From positions 149,909 through 213,908 of the forward strand of contig NZ_UWPJ01000016.1 in assembly GCF_900606115.1 (NCBI RefSeq): a DNA stretch of 64,000 bases, read 5' to 3'. Positions within the stretch are counted from its first letter, which is position 1, and every line of letters begins with the position of its first letter. The stretch comes from Pigmentiphaga humi (GTDB lineage: Bacteria; Pseudomonadota; Gammaproteobacteria; Burkholderiales; Burkholderiaceae_B). This document shows, piece by piece, positions 9,701-17,707 of the stretch. The position numbers and the translations under genes are program-made. The notes under the pieces were generated by a model, which was given only the letters and a program-made list of their open reading frames with translations, had not been told where the DNA came from and made no database searches.

Positions 9701-10360
9701 TCACCAGATCTGGTAGACGTTGGACAGGTTGACGATGTTGCCCCGGGAATCGACCACGGTCGTGGCGCCGGACGACGGCCGCACCGAGGCGATCTGCGTC
9801 AGGGACAGCGTAGGCGCCACGCCGACCTGCGTGCCCTCGCCCACCTGGACCTCGAAGGTGTATTCGCCGTCGTCGAGCTGCGTGCCCTTGGCGTCCGTGC
9901 CATCCCAGGTAAAGGTATGGGTACCGGCTTCGACGTCCTTGAGCTTCTTGCGCGCGACTTCGGTGCCGTCGGCGTTCTTGACCACCAGCTCCGCGTTCTC
10001 CACCGGAATGCTCAGCACATAGCCGCCATCGGCCTTGCCCTCGGCCAGCGTCAGGGCATTGCCCGACAACAGCACCTTGCGGCCGACCAGCGAGGCCGAC
10101 TCCGTGGCCTGCAGGCTGCCCATGCTGTAGCCCAGCCATTCCATCGTGCTGTTGAGCTGGCTGACGCCGGTCACCGTGCTGATCTGCGCCAGTTGCGAGG
10201 TCAGTTCGGCGTTGTCCAGCGGATTGAGCGGATCCTGGTTCCTCATCTGCGCGGTGAGCATGGCCAGGAAACGCTGGGACAGCTCCTCGGCGGACGCGGC
10301 ATTCAGCGACGACGCGTTCGTGCCGCTCGAGGAATTGCCGGAAACGTTGGATACAGCCAT
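9701..10360 (-). CDS. flgD: Hook-capping scaffold protein FlgD
   Basis: FlgD caps the growing hook. The 219-residue protein has the family N-terminal core (LSQRFLAMLTAQMRNQDPLN, then PLDNAELTSQLAQISTVTGV), a central GRKVLLSG segment, and a FlgD Ig-like/FLG-type region with FTWDGTDAKGTQLDDGEYTF. The C-terminus carries SGATTVVDSRGNIVNLSNVY. It sits between flgC and flgE. The size is standard. Confidence 0.95.
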   Translation of the reverse strand: MAVSNVSGNSSSGTNASSLNAASAEELSQRFLAMLTAQMRNQDPLNPLDNAELTSQLAQISTVTGVSQLNSTMEWLGYSMGSLQATESASLVGRKVLLSGNALTLAEGKADGGYVLSIPVENAELVVKNADGTEVARKKLKDVEAGTHTFTWDGTDAKGTQLDDGEYTFEVQVGEGTQVGVAPTLSLTQIASVRPSSGATTVVDSRGNIVNLSNVYQIW

Positions 10361-10393
10361 ATCAATACTCCATCGCGTATGCGCGCCGAGCGG

Positions 10394-10807
10394 TTAGCTA
10401 CCGAGCGTCAGGGTTTTCTGCATCAACGTCTTGGCGGTGTTCATCACCTCGACGTTGGTCTGGTAAGCGCGCGAAGCGGCGATCATGTCGACCATTTCGT
10501 CGACGATCTCGACATTGGGCATGCTGAGATAGCCGTCGGCATCGGCCATCGGGTTCTTCGGGTCATAGACGCGCTTGGGCGGAGACGGATCGGTCATCAC
10601 CTCGCGCACCCGCACTCCCTGGCCGCCCTCGGAGGCGCCGCCGGGCACCATGTAGGACTCGAACACCACCTTGCGGGCCCGGTAGACCTGTCCGTCCGGA
10701 CCGGCGACGCTCTCTGCGTTGGCCAGATTGCTGGCGACGGCGTTGAGCCGCTGGCTGTTGGCCGTCAATGCGGTGCCGGCGATTTCGAAAGCCTTGTTCA
10801 GGGACAT
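10394..10807 (-). CDS. flgC: Proximal rod protein FlgC
   Basis: FlgC is a short proximal-rod subunit of 137 residues. It opens with [20 protein letters not shown] and [20 protein letters not shown], and closes with [38 protein letters not shown]. These ends and the length are diagnostic for FlgC. It lies 13 bases downstream of flgB and 33 bases before flgD. Confidence 0.96.
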   Translation of the reverse strand: MSLNKAFEIAGTALTANSQRLNAVASNLANAESVAGPDGQVYRARKVVFESYMVPGGASEGGQGVRVREVMTDPSPPKRVYDPKNPMADADGYLSMPNVEIVDEMVDMIAASRAYQTNVEVMNTAKTLMQKTLTLGS

Positions 10808-10820
10808 GCGCGGGCCTCGT

Positions 10821-11240
10821 TCAATTGTTCTGGATGGCGCGCTGGAGCGTCTGGATCTGGCCGTTCAGCATGCGCAGCGCCGCGTCGTAGCGCAGCGCGT
10901 TGTCGGCAAAGCGCGTGCGTTCGAGATCGGGGTCGACGGTATTGCCGTCTATCGCGGCCTGGGTGGGCGTGCGGTACTGCAGCGCCACCGGGATGCCGGC
11001 CGCCGCATCGGCACGGATGTGCCGGGCGTTCGTCGCCGCCAGCCCCAGCGGCGCGGCGGCCGCGCCCGGCTCGGGCGTGCCCGTGGCAGCGCGCAAGGCC
11101 GCGGCGAAATCGAAATCGCGCGCCTTGTAGTTGGGCGTTTCGGCGTTGGCCAGGTTGGACGCCAGGACTTCCTGGCGCTGCGCGCGCAATGTCAGGGCTT
11201 GCGCATTGAACATCAGTTCGTCGCCGATGCGGCTGATCAC
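10821..11240 (-). CDS. flgB: Proximal rod protein FlgB
   Basis: FlgB is the first rod subunit; I give it 139 residues. I chose a GTG start at 11240 because it is preceded at good spacing by the Shine-Dalgarno GAGGAGGT, and because it yields [20 protein letters not shown], the usual FlgB N-terminus. The longer open frame to 11315 adds residues with no family resemblance. The conserved motif [20 protein letters not shown] is followed by a C-terminus with [20 protein letters not shown]. It heads the flgBCDEFGHIJKL series. The 120 bases upstream to flgN probably hold an FlhDC-type early promoter, which I cannot define. Confidence 0.93.
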   Translation of the reverse strand: MISRIGDELMFNAQALTLRAQRQEVLASNLANAETPNYKARDFDFAAALRAATGTPEPGAAAAPLGLAATNARHIRADAAAGIPVALQYRTPTQAAIDGNTVDPDLERTRFADNALRYDAALRMLNGQIQTLQRAIQNN

Positions 11241-11360
11241 GTGACCTCCTCTCTGCGTGCGGCGGGCGGCCTTTTCGCAGGCATCGCCATTATTCGCGTT
11301 CGGCGCCAGCGGCAAATGCGGAGTAGGGAGGGTTTTGTACCGCTATTACGGGGAACGGCG

Positions 11361-11720
11361 TCAGCGCGAGAGTTGGCCGGTGCCGGTATAGGCCATGTCG
11401 GCGCCGCTCAGGCGGGCCAGGGCGGCCAGCCGGGCGGAGGCGGCGGCGGCCTGGAGGGTCGAGATTTCGGTGCCCACCTTGATCGGCTGGAGGGCCTGGG
11501 CGAGCTGTTCCCGCCAGGCCGCGCGCAGGTCGGCGGGCAGGGATTCGATGGCAGGCGCGAGTTGGGGCAAGGTGCGCTGCACTTCGAGCACGTACTGGCC
11601 CAGGGCCTGGGTGGCGGCGTCGATGGCGCCGGTATCGGTGCCGGCCACGGCCTGCGACAGCTGCCGGCCCGCTTCTGCGCAGCGATCCAGCAGCGAGGCG
11701 AAAGCGTCGAGCGAACTCAC
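11361..11720 (-). CDS. flgN: FlgN-type export chaperone for FlgK/FlgL
   Basis: I assign the 119-residue product to FlgN, the cytoplasmic chaperone that delivers the hook-associated proteins to the export gate. It is short, alpha-helical and Ala/Gln/Leu rich, and it directly follows flgM. Sequence signatures of FlgN are weak, so context carries much of the call. The start is taken as GTG at 11720 (VSSLDAFASLLDRC), which overlaps the flgM stop as GTGA. The longer open frame upstream reads antisense-like through flgM. The C-terminus carries an Ala-rich helix and ADMAYTGTGQLSR. Confidence 0.8.
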   Translation of the reverse strand: MSSLDAFASLLDRCAEAGRQLSQAVAGTDTGAIDAATQALGQYVLEVQRTLPQLAPAIESLPADLRAAWREQLAQALQPIKVGTEISTLQAAAASARLAALARLSGADMAYTGTGQLSR

Positions 11721-11998
11721 GAGCGGATCAGGCCGCGTTCGACGTCGAGCAGGCGATCGGCCACGACTTCCGCATTGACGGTGAATTCGCCATTGCGGAT
11801 AGCCTGCTTGATGCGTTCGACGTTCTCGGCATCGAACGGGGCCTCGCTGGCCGAGAGCTGGCCGCTGGCCAGCGGCGAGAGCTGGACCTGGTCTTCGTTC
11901 CCGGAGGGCGCCTTGGCGGGCGCGGCCGGCCGCGCCTCGGCGCCGTGCGCGGGGCGGGGGATATTGATTGGCTCCGGGCCTTTTTGCGTGATTTTCAC
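11717..11998 (-). CDS. flgM: Anti-sigma-28 factor FlgM
   Basis: FlgM binds FliA until the hook is finished, then is exported. The 93-residue form starts at a GTG at 11998 giving VKITQKGPEPINIP. The C-terminal half contains the sigma-binding helices: NVERIKQAIRNGEFTVNAEV followed by VADRLLDVERGL, typical of the family, and a disordered Pro/Ala-rich N-half. The longer open frame to 12307 lacks homology-like features. The Shine-Dalgarno before this GTG is poor, so the start is less certain than the identity. A near-consensus sigma-28 promoter lies 62-88 bases upstream, so FlgM feeds back on FliA. Confidence 0.9.
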   Translation of the reverse strand: MKITQKGPEPINIPRPAHGAEARPAAPAKAPSGNEDQVQLSPLASGQLSASEAPFDAENVERIKQAIRNGEFTVNAEVVADRLLDVERGLIRS

Positions 11999-12059
11999 GA
12001 TGGATGTCCGTCTGGTCGCCTTGGCGCCGATGCGGGATCGGCCCGGGCGGATAAGGCAA

Positions 12060-12086
12060 TTATCGGCATGGCGCCAACTAACTTTA
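12060..12086 (-). promoter_or_regulatory. Sigma-28 (FliA) promoter of flgM-flgN
   Basis: On the minus strand the sequence reads TAAAGTTA, 11 bases, GCCGATAA. The flagellar sigma-28 consensus is TAAAGTTT-N11-GCCGATAA, so the match is 15 of 16 with exact spacing. It points at flgM, whose start lies 62 bases downstream. The feature gives the classical late-promoter autoregulation of the anti-sigma factor. Confidence 0.9.
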
Positions 12087-12153
12087 GCATTCGTGAGGCC
12101 GCTAGCTACGATATCCGCAACAAAAAGCAAGCGGAACGCACCATGAAGCCACC

Positions 12154-12233
12154 CCCAGGAAGCAGCGGATCTGGCTCCGCCAGTCCGCCAGCTTCGCCCC
12201 CTGGGGGGCGCGCGTAAGCGCGTAGAGGGGGGC
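12154..12233 (+). repeat. Family-1 boundary repeat, copy B (3' of flgA)
   Basis: This is the same module as copy A in plus orientation: a GGATCTGGCTCCGCCAGTCC hairpin, then CCCCCTGGGGGGCGCGCG, a TAAGCGCG palindrome, and a G-run tail. The tail ends one base from the stop codon of flgA, which reads on the opposite strand. On the flgA transcript the repeat therefore begins immediately after the stop codon. Confidence 0.75.
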
Positions 12234-12953
12234 CTACAACCTGACTTCGATTTCGCGGTCGTCGCGCAGGATGCCGGCGACGGTGCGGCCGGAGTCGAGC
12301 TGGACACGGGCCTGCTGGCCCGGGCTGGCCTGGTGAAGCATCTTGCCGGTGGCCTTGATGACGAAGCCGGCGCCGTTCAGTATCACCTGCACCGGGTCGC
12401 CCGCCCCCAGGTGCGCGCGCGATTGCAGCGAGGCCGGCGGAATCGGCTCGCCCGCCTTGACCGCCCGCACCACGGTCGCGCCTTCCATCTGCGCCGGATC
12501 CGTCGCGACGCCGCGCGGCCAAGCAGCGAGATTGACCTCCGCCAGCGACCAGTCGCCCTCGCGCAGCACCGCCCCCGCGCCGAGCGGCCGCGTCGGCACC
12601 GGAACCGGAACCAGCAGCGCCACTTCGGCGGGGACGCGGATCTGCCAGGGCTGCGCCGCGCAGCGCAATCCTATCGACGTCTTGCCGGTAGGGCGGCCGC
12701 CCGGCGGCAGGAAAACCATAGGCACGCAAGGCGCATCGGCAACCCGCGCCGCAGCCTGCTCGGCAATGTGCACCTCCACCCGCCCGCCCAGCGCCGCCGC
12801 CGACCCCGCAGCCCGCTCCTCCAGCAACAGCCGCCCCTGCTCCAGCAGTTCCCGAACCGGCACCCGCGAAGCGGACTCCGCGCCCCGCGCGGAACCCACA
12901 GCCAGAACCAAAGCCGCCGCAGCAAACACCCCAGCCCAAACCCCGCGCCTCAT
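12234..12953 (-). CDS. flgA: P-ring assembly chaperone FlgA
   Basis: FlgA is a periplasmic chaperone for the P-ring. I place the start at ATG 12953 because GGAGG sits 7 bases upstream; this gives a signal peptide MRRGVWAGVFAAAALVLAVG and 239 residues. The C-terminal SAF-type region is recognisable: RPLGAGAVLREGDWSLAEVN, VRAVKAGEPIPPASLQSRAH, then GAGDPVQVILNGAGFVIKAT and the ending RTVAGILRDDREIEVRL. It is transcribed toward flgM, but repeat copy B and the flgM promoter separate them. Upstream lies fliA with repeat copy C between. Confidence 0.93.
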   Translation of the reverse strand: MRRGVWAGVFAAAALVLAVGSARGAESASRVPVRELLEQGRLLLEERAAGSAAALGGRVEVHIAEQAAARVADAPCVPMVFLPPGGRPTGKTSIGLRCAAQPWQIRVPAEVALLVPVPVPTRPLGAGAVLREGDWSLAEVNLAAWPRGVATDPAQMEGATVVRAVKAGEPIPPASLQSRAHLGAGDPVQVILNGAGFVIKATGKMLHQASPGQQARVQLDSGRTVAGILRDDREIEVRL

Positions 12954-13010
12954 CACGATCCTCCAAAGCCATTCATAGCCACGCCCCCACCACCACAGCA
13001 CATTGGACTA

Positions 13011-13092
13011 GACCCAGGATGCGGTGGATCCGGCTCCGCCGGTCCACCCGCATCGCCCCCTGGGGGGCGCGCGTAAGCGCGTAGGGGGGGAC
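13011..13092 (+). repeat. Family-1 boundary repeat, copy C (fliA/flgA gap)
   Basis: Plus-orientation copy of the family-1 module. It contains GGATCCGGCTCCGCCGGTCC, CGCATCGCCCCCTGGGGGG, a TAAGCGCG palindrome and a run of seven G. The G-run end is 3-5 bases from the stop codon of fliA on the other strand. It is very similar to copy D at 45312, including the preceding GACCCAGGATGCGG segment. Confidence 0.78.
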
Positions 13093-13095
13093 CCT

Positions 13096-13818
13096 CTACT
13101 TTTTCCATTCTTTGAGCCGCGTGCGCAAACGCGAGACCGCCTGCGAATGCAGCTGGCAGATGCGCGACTCGGTCACGCCGAGCACCGCGGCGATTTCCTT
13201 GAAGTTCATTTCCTGCTCGTAATACATGCCCATTACGAGTTTCTCCCGCTCGGGCAGGCGCTCGATGCCGGTCACCACGGCTTCGCGGAACCGCCTGTCC
13301 GACAGGCGCTCGTGCGGGTCCGCCGCGGGATCGGACGGCGCGTGGCGGTCCAGGTAGCCATCGGCATCCTCGCCGCGGTCCATGTCTTCATAGTAAAAAA
13401 GCTGCACGCCGCGCGCCTCGGCCAGCATCTGCTGGTATTCCCCCAGCGGCACGCCGAGCTCCTCGGCCATCTCGGCATCGGAAGGCGCCCGCCCCAGCCG
13501 GTGTTCGCTGCGGGTCATGGCGCCCTCGATCTTGCGCTGGGTCTGGCGCACGCTGCGCGGCATCCAGTCGCCGCGCCGCAGCTCGTCGAGCATGGCGCCG
13601 CGGATGCGCTGCGTCGCATAGGTCTCGAACTGCGCGCCCAGCCCTTCCTCGAAGCGTCCCAGCGCGTCCAGCAGCCCCAGCATACCGGCCTGGATGAGAT
13701 CCTCGATCTGCACACTGGCGGGCAGGCGGGCCACCATGTGATGCGCCATGCGGCGCACCAGCGGCACGTACGGCTCGACGTCGAGCTCGCGCGCCAGCGT
13801 TCCGTCACGCGTATACAT
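13096..13818 (-). CDS. fliA: Flagellar sigma factor sigma-28 (FliA)
   Basis: FliA directs RNA polymerase to late flagellar genes. The 240-residue form starts at ATG 13818 (MYTRDGTLARELDVEPYVPL), which has GAGGA at good spacing; an upstream extension to 13914 runs through repeat copy F and is not credible. Region 2 is clear (VQIEDLIQAGMLGLLDALGR, then FETYATQRIRGAMLDELR and DWMPRSVRQ), region 3 follows, and region 4 has ERLPEREKLVMGMYYEQEMN and GVTESRICQLHSQAVSRLR. Matching promoters are visible before flgM, fliC and flaG. It follows flhF directly; no flhG is present between them. Confidence 0.97.
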   Translation of the reverse strand: MYTRDGTLARELDVEPYVPLVRRMAHHMVARLPASVQIEDLIQAGMLGLLDALGRFEEGLGAQFETYATQRIRGAMLDELRRGDWMPRSVRQTQRKIEGAMTRSEHRLGRAPSDAEMAEELGVPLGEYQQMLAEARGVQLFYYEDMDRGEDADGYLDRHAPSDPAADPHERLSDRRFREAVVTGIERLPEREKLVMGMYYEQEMNFKEIAAVLGVTESRICQLHSQAVSRLRTRLKEWKK

Positions 13819-13828
13819 GCGGTCCTCG

Positions 13829-13922
13829 CCCAAAAAAAGCCTCCGCGCTTGCCGCTTCGCGGCAGCGCTGCCCCCCGAGGGGGCGTTTTTGCCTTGGGAG
13901 CGGCCCGGCGGCAAAAAAAACC
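13829..13922 (+). repeat. Family-2 intergenic repeat, copy 1 (flhF/fliA gap)
   Basis: This GC-rich segment contains GCTGCCCCCCGAGGGGGCG, GTTTTTGCCTTGGGAGCGG and CCCGGCGGCAAAAAAAACC. The GTTTTTGCC and GGCAAAAA parts can pair around the GC core. A second copy with the same order of blocks lies at 24810-24871 between flhC and motA. It occupies most of the 129 bases between flhF and fliA. It is distinct from the family-1 boundary repeat. Confidence 0.65.
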
Positions 13923-13947
13923 AAGCGTGCGGCGTATCCGGCCATTT

Positions 13948-15579
13948 TCATACCCCCTCCGGCAGGCCCGGCGCGTCGGTGCCCGCGGCCTGCACGGCAT
14001 CGCCATCGGTCGATGCTTCGCAGGCCCAATCCAGCTCTTCCGCATCGAGCGCGAATACCGGCGCATTGCGCACGCGCAGCGCGCGATGCACCAGCAGGAG
14101 CGCGTTGGCAGCATGGATGTCCTCGGGCACGCGCTGTCCGTTGGTCATGTAGTGCAGCGGCAGGCGGTGGCGGATCGCCGCATCGAGCACGCCGCCCAGG
14201 CGCACCGCCTCGTCTATCTTGGAAACGATCATGCCGGCCAGTCCTCCGGCCGAGTAGGCGCGCACGATGTCCTCGGCCTGCTCGGCGTGCGAGCCGCCCG
14301 GCACCACCAGCACCCGCTCAACGCCGCCGACCGACAAGGCATCCAGGTGGCGCGAGATCTGCGCATCGCGCTGGCTCAGCCCGGCGCTGTCGATCAGCAC
14401 CAGCCGGCGGTCGGCCATGCTCGCCAGCAGCACCTCGAGATCGTTCGCCCCGCGCGCGGCATAGACTTCCACTCCCAGCATGCGGCCGAAGGTATGCAGC
14501 TGGTCCATCGCGCCGATGCGGTTCTGGTCGGTCGAGATCAGCCCCAGCGAACCGGCTCCGTACTTGACCACGCAATGCGCGGCGATCTTGGCGGTGGTGG
14601 TAGTCTTGCCCACGCCGGTCGGGCCGACGATGGCATAGCGCCCGCCGCGTTCGATCAGGCTGTCGGCGGCATCGATGCACGCCAGGTTGCGCACCAGCGC
14701 ATCGGCCAGCCACTGCGCCGCCTGGTCGGGATCGTGCCCAACCGGCAGGCGGCTGGCCACGGTGCGCGCCAGCTCGGGCGTAAAGCCGCTGTCGACCATG
14801 CGGCGCCAGACATCGCGGCGCAGCGGCTGGCGCTGCATGCTGTCGCGCCAGGCCATGGCATCCATCTGGCGGCCCAGCCAGGTGCGCATCGAGCGCATCT
14901 CGCTGACGATGGGATCGGACACCTGGATGACCAGTTCGGCGCGGTCGTTCTCATCGATGCGGGCCGCGGCCGGCAGCGCCGGAGCGGGCGCCGGCACCGG
15001 CGCTGCGGCCGGGGGCGCGACGGCCGCATTCACCTGCTGGGCGACGCCGAACTTCGGCACCGCCTTGCCGTCCTCCCCGGCCGCGCCGGCGGCAGCGGCC
15101 GGAGGCGCATCCGATTGATCGCGGCCCGCGCGGACCAGATGCGGGATCTGCGCCTCCTGCACCCGCGGCCAGCGGGCCAGCGGCAACTCCGCCGGATCGG
15201 CCGGAGCCTCGATGCGGGCGGCGATGGCCGGCGCCTTGGGCGCTGCCTTGGCGGGGGCTTTCACGGGAGGCGCGACGTCGGAGGCGCGCTCCTCTTTCTG
15301 GCTGGCGAGCACGCGCGCGGCCGGAGACAGCCGCACCGGCTCGTCTTCCATGTCGTCCCACAGCGCGCCGGCGGGTTCCGCCGCCTGCGGCTCCGGCGCG
15401 GATTCGGCAGGAATCGGGCCGTCATCGGCGATCGGCATGTCCTGCGCGCGTATTCCCACCACTTCCACGCCGGAAGTCGTGCGGCGGGTGGACACGATCA
15501 TGGCGTCGGCACCGAGCGCTTCACGCATCATGCGCAGGCAATCGCGCGTGGACGCGGCGACGAATTTGCGGAATTTCAT
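13948..15579 (-). CDS. flhF: SRP-type GTPase FlhF
   Basis: FlhF is a signal-recognition-particle-like GTPase that influences flagellar placement and number. The 543-residue protein has the family N-terminus (STRDCLRMMREALGADAMIV STRR split by no gap), a long Ala/Pro-rich linker (about residues 60-250), and a C-terminal NG domain. G1 is VGPTGVGKTTTTAKIA, the G3 region reads LIDSAGLSQRDAQI, where many homologues have DTAG, and G4 reads SKIDEA. The gene lies 38 bases after flhA. Polar flagellates usually carry flhG next; here fliA follows instead, so FlhF lacks its usual adjacent antagonist. Confidence 0.94.
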   Translation of the reverse strand: MKFRKFVAASTRDCLRMMREALGADAMIVSTRRTTSGVEVVGIRAQDMPIADDGPIPAESAPEPQAAEPAGALWDDMEDEPVRLSPAARVLASQKEERASDVAPPVKAPAKAAPKAPAIAARIEAPADPAELPLARWPRVQEAQIPHLVRAGRDQSDAPPAAAAGAAGEDGKAVPKFGVAQQVNAAVAPPAAAPVPAPAPALPAAARIDENDRAELVIQVSDPIVSEMRSMRTWLGRQMDAMAWRDSMQRQPLRRDVWRRMVDSGFTPELARTVASRLPVGHDPDQAAQWLADALVRNLACIDAADSLIERGGRYAIVGPTGVGKTTTTAKIAAHCVVKYGAGSLGLISTDQNRIGAMDQLHTFGRMLGVEVYAARGANDLEVLLASMADRRLVLIDSAGLSQRDAQISRHLDALSVGGVERVLVVPGGSHAEQAEDIVRAYSAGGLAGMIVSKIDEAVRLGGVLDAAIRHRLPLHYMTNGQRVPEDIHAANALLLVHRALRVRNAPVFALDAEELDWACEASTDGDAVQAAGTDAPGLPEGV

Positions 15580-15616
15580 GGGGCGGATACCTGCGGGCTA
15601 GCGGAAAGGAGCATGC

Positions 15617-17707
15617 TCAGCGCCCTCCCAGCGTCATGGCGACGCGTATCAAACGGGACTCGGGAATTTCGGAATGCGCCAATACCTTCAGGCGCGGCAC
15701 GGAGCGCCGGAACAGGCGCGCCAGCGCCAGCCGCAACCGGTCGGGCACCAGCAGCGCCGCGGGTTTGCCAACGCCGTCCATCTTTTCGACCGCGCCGCCG
15801 GCTTCGCGCAGCAGGCGCTCGGCCAGCCCCGGCTCGATGGCGCCGATCTCGCCGGTCTTGGTGCTGATGTTCTGCAGGATGCGCTCGAGTTCCGGGTCCA
15901 GGGCCAGCACCTCGACATCGCCGCTGGCGCCGAAAATACTCTGGGTGATGGCCCGGCCCAGCGCCACGCGCACCGCGCCCACCAGTTCCACCGGGTCTTG
16001 AGTGTGCACGGCGTGTTCGGACAAGGTCTCGACGATGGTGCCGAAATCGCGGATGTGCACGCCTTCGTCCAGCAGCGATTGCAGCACGCGCTGCAGCACC
16101 GCCATCGGCAACAGCTTGGGCACCAGATCTTCCAGCAGCTTGGGCGTGCCGCGCGAGAAGTGGTCGCACAGCGCCTGCAGCTCGGCGCGGCCCAGGAGGT
16201 CGGCCGCATGGTTGTGCAGCAGGTGCGACAAGTGGGTGGCGATCACCGTGCCGATGTCCACGACCGTATAGCCGGCGGCCTGCGCCGCCTCGCGCGTGCC
16301 GGCCTCGATCCACATCGCCGGCAGCCCGAAAGCCGGGTCGCGGGTGGGCGTGCCGGGCACTTCGCGGGTGACCCGGCCCGGATTGATGGCCAGGAAACCG
16401 CCGGTCTGCACTTCCGTCTCGCCGATCGACACGCCCTTGAGCGTAATGCGGTAGCCGCCCGGCTTGAGTTCCAGGTTGTCGCGGATGTGCACCGCCGCCG
16501 GCAGGAAGCCGACGTCTTGCGCGAACTTCTTGCGCAGCGCTTTGATGCGCTTGAGCAGGTCGCCGTCGCCGGTCTTGTCCACCAGCGGAATCAGCCGGTA
16601 GCCGACCTCCAGGCCGACGGTATCGACCTGGGTCACGTCGTCCCAGCTCGCCTCCTGCGACTCCGCGGGCGCGGCCGGGGCGGCCGGCGCGGCGGCCCGC
16701 GCAGCCGCCTGCTGCCGCATCTTCGCCAGATACCAGGACAACGCCGCCATGCCGGCGGACAGCGTGATGAAGGCGACATTGGGCATGCCCGGCACCAGCC
16801 CCAGCATGCCGATGATGCCGGCCGACAGCGCGACCGCCTGGGGCGTGCCCAGCAGCTGCTTGCCGACCTCGGTGCCGATGTCCTCGCCCTCGCCCACGCG
16901 CGAGACGATCAGGCCCGCCGCGATCGACACCAGCAGCGCCGGCACCTGCGCCACCAGACCGTCGCCGATGGACAGCAGCACGTAGGCGCGCCCGGCCTCG
17001 GCAAAGCTCAGGTCGTGCTGGGCGACGCCGATCAGCAGCCCGCCCACGATGTTGACGAACAGGATCAGGATGCCGGCGATGGCGTCGCCGCGCACGAACT
17101 TGGACGCGCCGTCCATGGCGCCGTAGAAATCCGCCTCCTGCGAGACCTCGGCGCGGCGCTTGCGCGCGGTCGCCTCGTCCACCAGGCCGGCGTTCAGGTC
17201 GGCGTCGATCGCCATCTGCTTGCCCGGCATGGCGTCCAGCGTAAAGCGCGCCGAAACTTCGGCGATGCGGCCCGCGCCCTTGGTGATCACGACGAAGTTG
17301 ATGATCACCAGCACCAGGAACACCACCACGCCCACGGCGAAGTTGCCGCCCACCAGGAACTGCCCGAACGCCTCGATCACCTTGCCGGCGGCGTCCGGCC
17401 CGCTGTGCCCGTGCATCAGCACGACGCGGGTCGAGGCCACGTTGAGCGACAGGCGCAGCAGCGTGGTCACCAGGATGACGCTGGGGAAAACGGCGAAATC
17501 CAGCGGCCGCTTGGTATAGATGGACACCATCAGCACCAGCAGCGAGATTGCGATATTGAAGGTGAACAGCAGGTCGAGCACCAGCGGCGGCAATGGCAAC
17601 AACATCATTGCCAGCACCAGCAGGATGAAGACCGGCATGCCCAGTTCGCGCAGTTGCGACGTACTGAAGGCCACGCCTCCCAGCTTCAGGCTGCGGCCCG
17701 GCGTCAT
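15617..17707 (-). CDS. flhA: Flagellar type III export gate protein FlhA
   Basis: FlhA forms the nonameric export gate. The 696-residue protein has about eight N-terminal membrane segments starting at MPVFILLVLAMMLLPLPPLV, the conserved cytoplasmic FHIPEP-type loop (RFTLDAMPGKQMAIDADLNA, then GLVDEATARKRRAEVSQEAD), and a C-terminal cytoplasmic docking domain (VDIGTVIATHLSHLLHNHAA). The ATG overlaps the flhB stop as ATGA, coupling the two gate subunits. The length is the family norm and the frame is intact. Confidence 0.97.
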   Translation of the reverse strand: MTPGRSLKLGGVAFSTSQLRELGMPVFILLVLAMMLLPLPPLVLDLLFTFNIAISLLVLMVSIYTKRPLDFAVFPSVILVTTLLRLSLNVASTRVVLMHGHSGPDAAGKVIEAFGQFLVGGNFAVGVVVFLVLVIINFVVITKGAGRIAEVSARFTLDAMPGKQMAIDADLNAGLVDEATARKRRAEVSQEADFYGAMDGASKFVRGDAIAGILILFVNIVGGLLIGVAQHDLSFAEAGRAYVLLSIGDGLVAQVPALLVSIAAGLIVSRVGEGEDIGTEVGKQLLGTPQAVALSAGIIGMLGLVPGMPNVAFITLSAGMAALSWYLAKMRQQAAARAAAPAAPAAPAESQEASWDDVTQVDTVGLEVGYRLIPLVDKTGDGDLLKRIKALRKKFAQDVGFLPAAVHIRDNLELKPGGYRITLKGVSIGETEVQTGGFLAINPGRVTREVPGTPTRDPAFGLPAMWIEAGTREAAQAAGYTVVDIGTVIATHLSHLLHNHAADLLGRAELQALCDHFSRGTPKLLEDLVPKLLPMAVLQRVLQSLLDEGVHIRDFGTIVETLSEHAVHTQDPVELVGAVRVALGRAITQSIFGASGDVEVLALDPELERILQNISTKTGEIGAIEPGLAERLLREAGGAVEKMDGVGKPAALLVPDRLRLALARLFRRSVPRLKVLAHSEIPESRLIRVAMTLGGR

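Noticed and set aside
13024..15867. 947-codon plus-strand frame opposite fliA and flhF
   Set aside because: Shadow of minus-strand genes; no recognisable domain and extreme His/Arg/Gly content.
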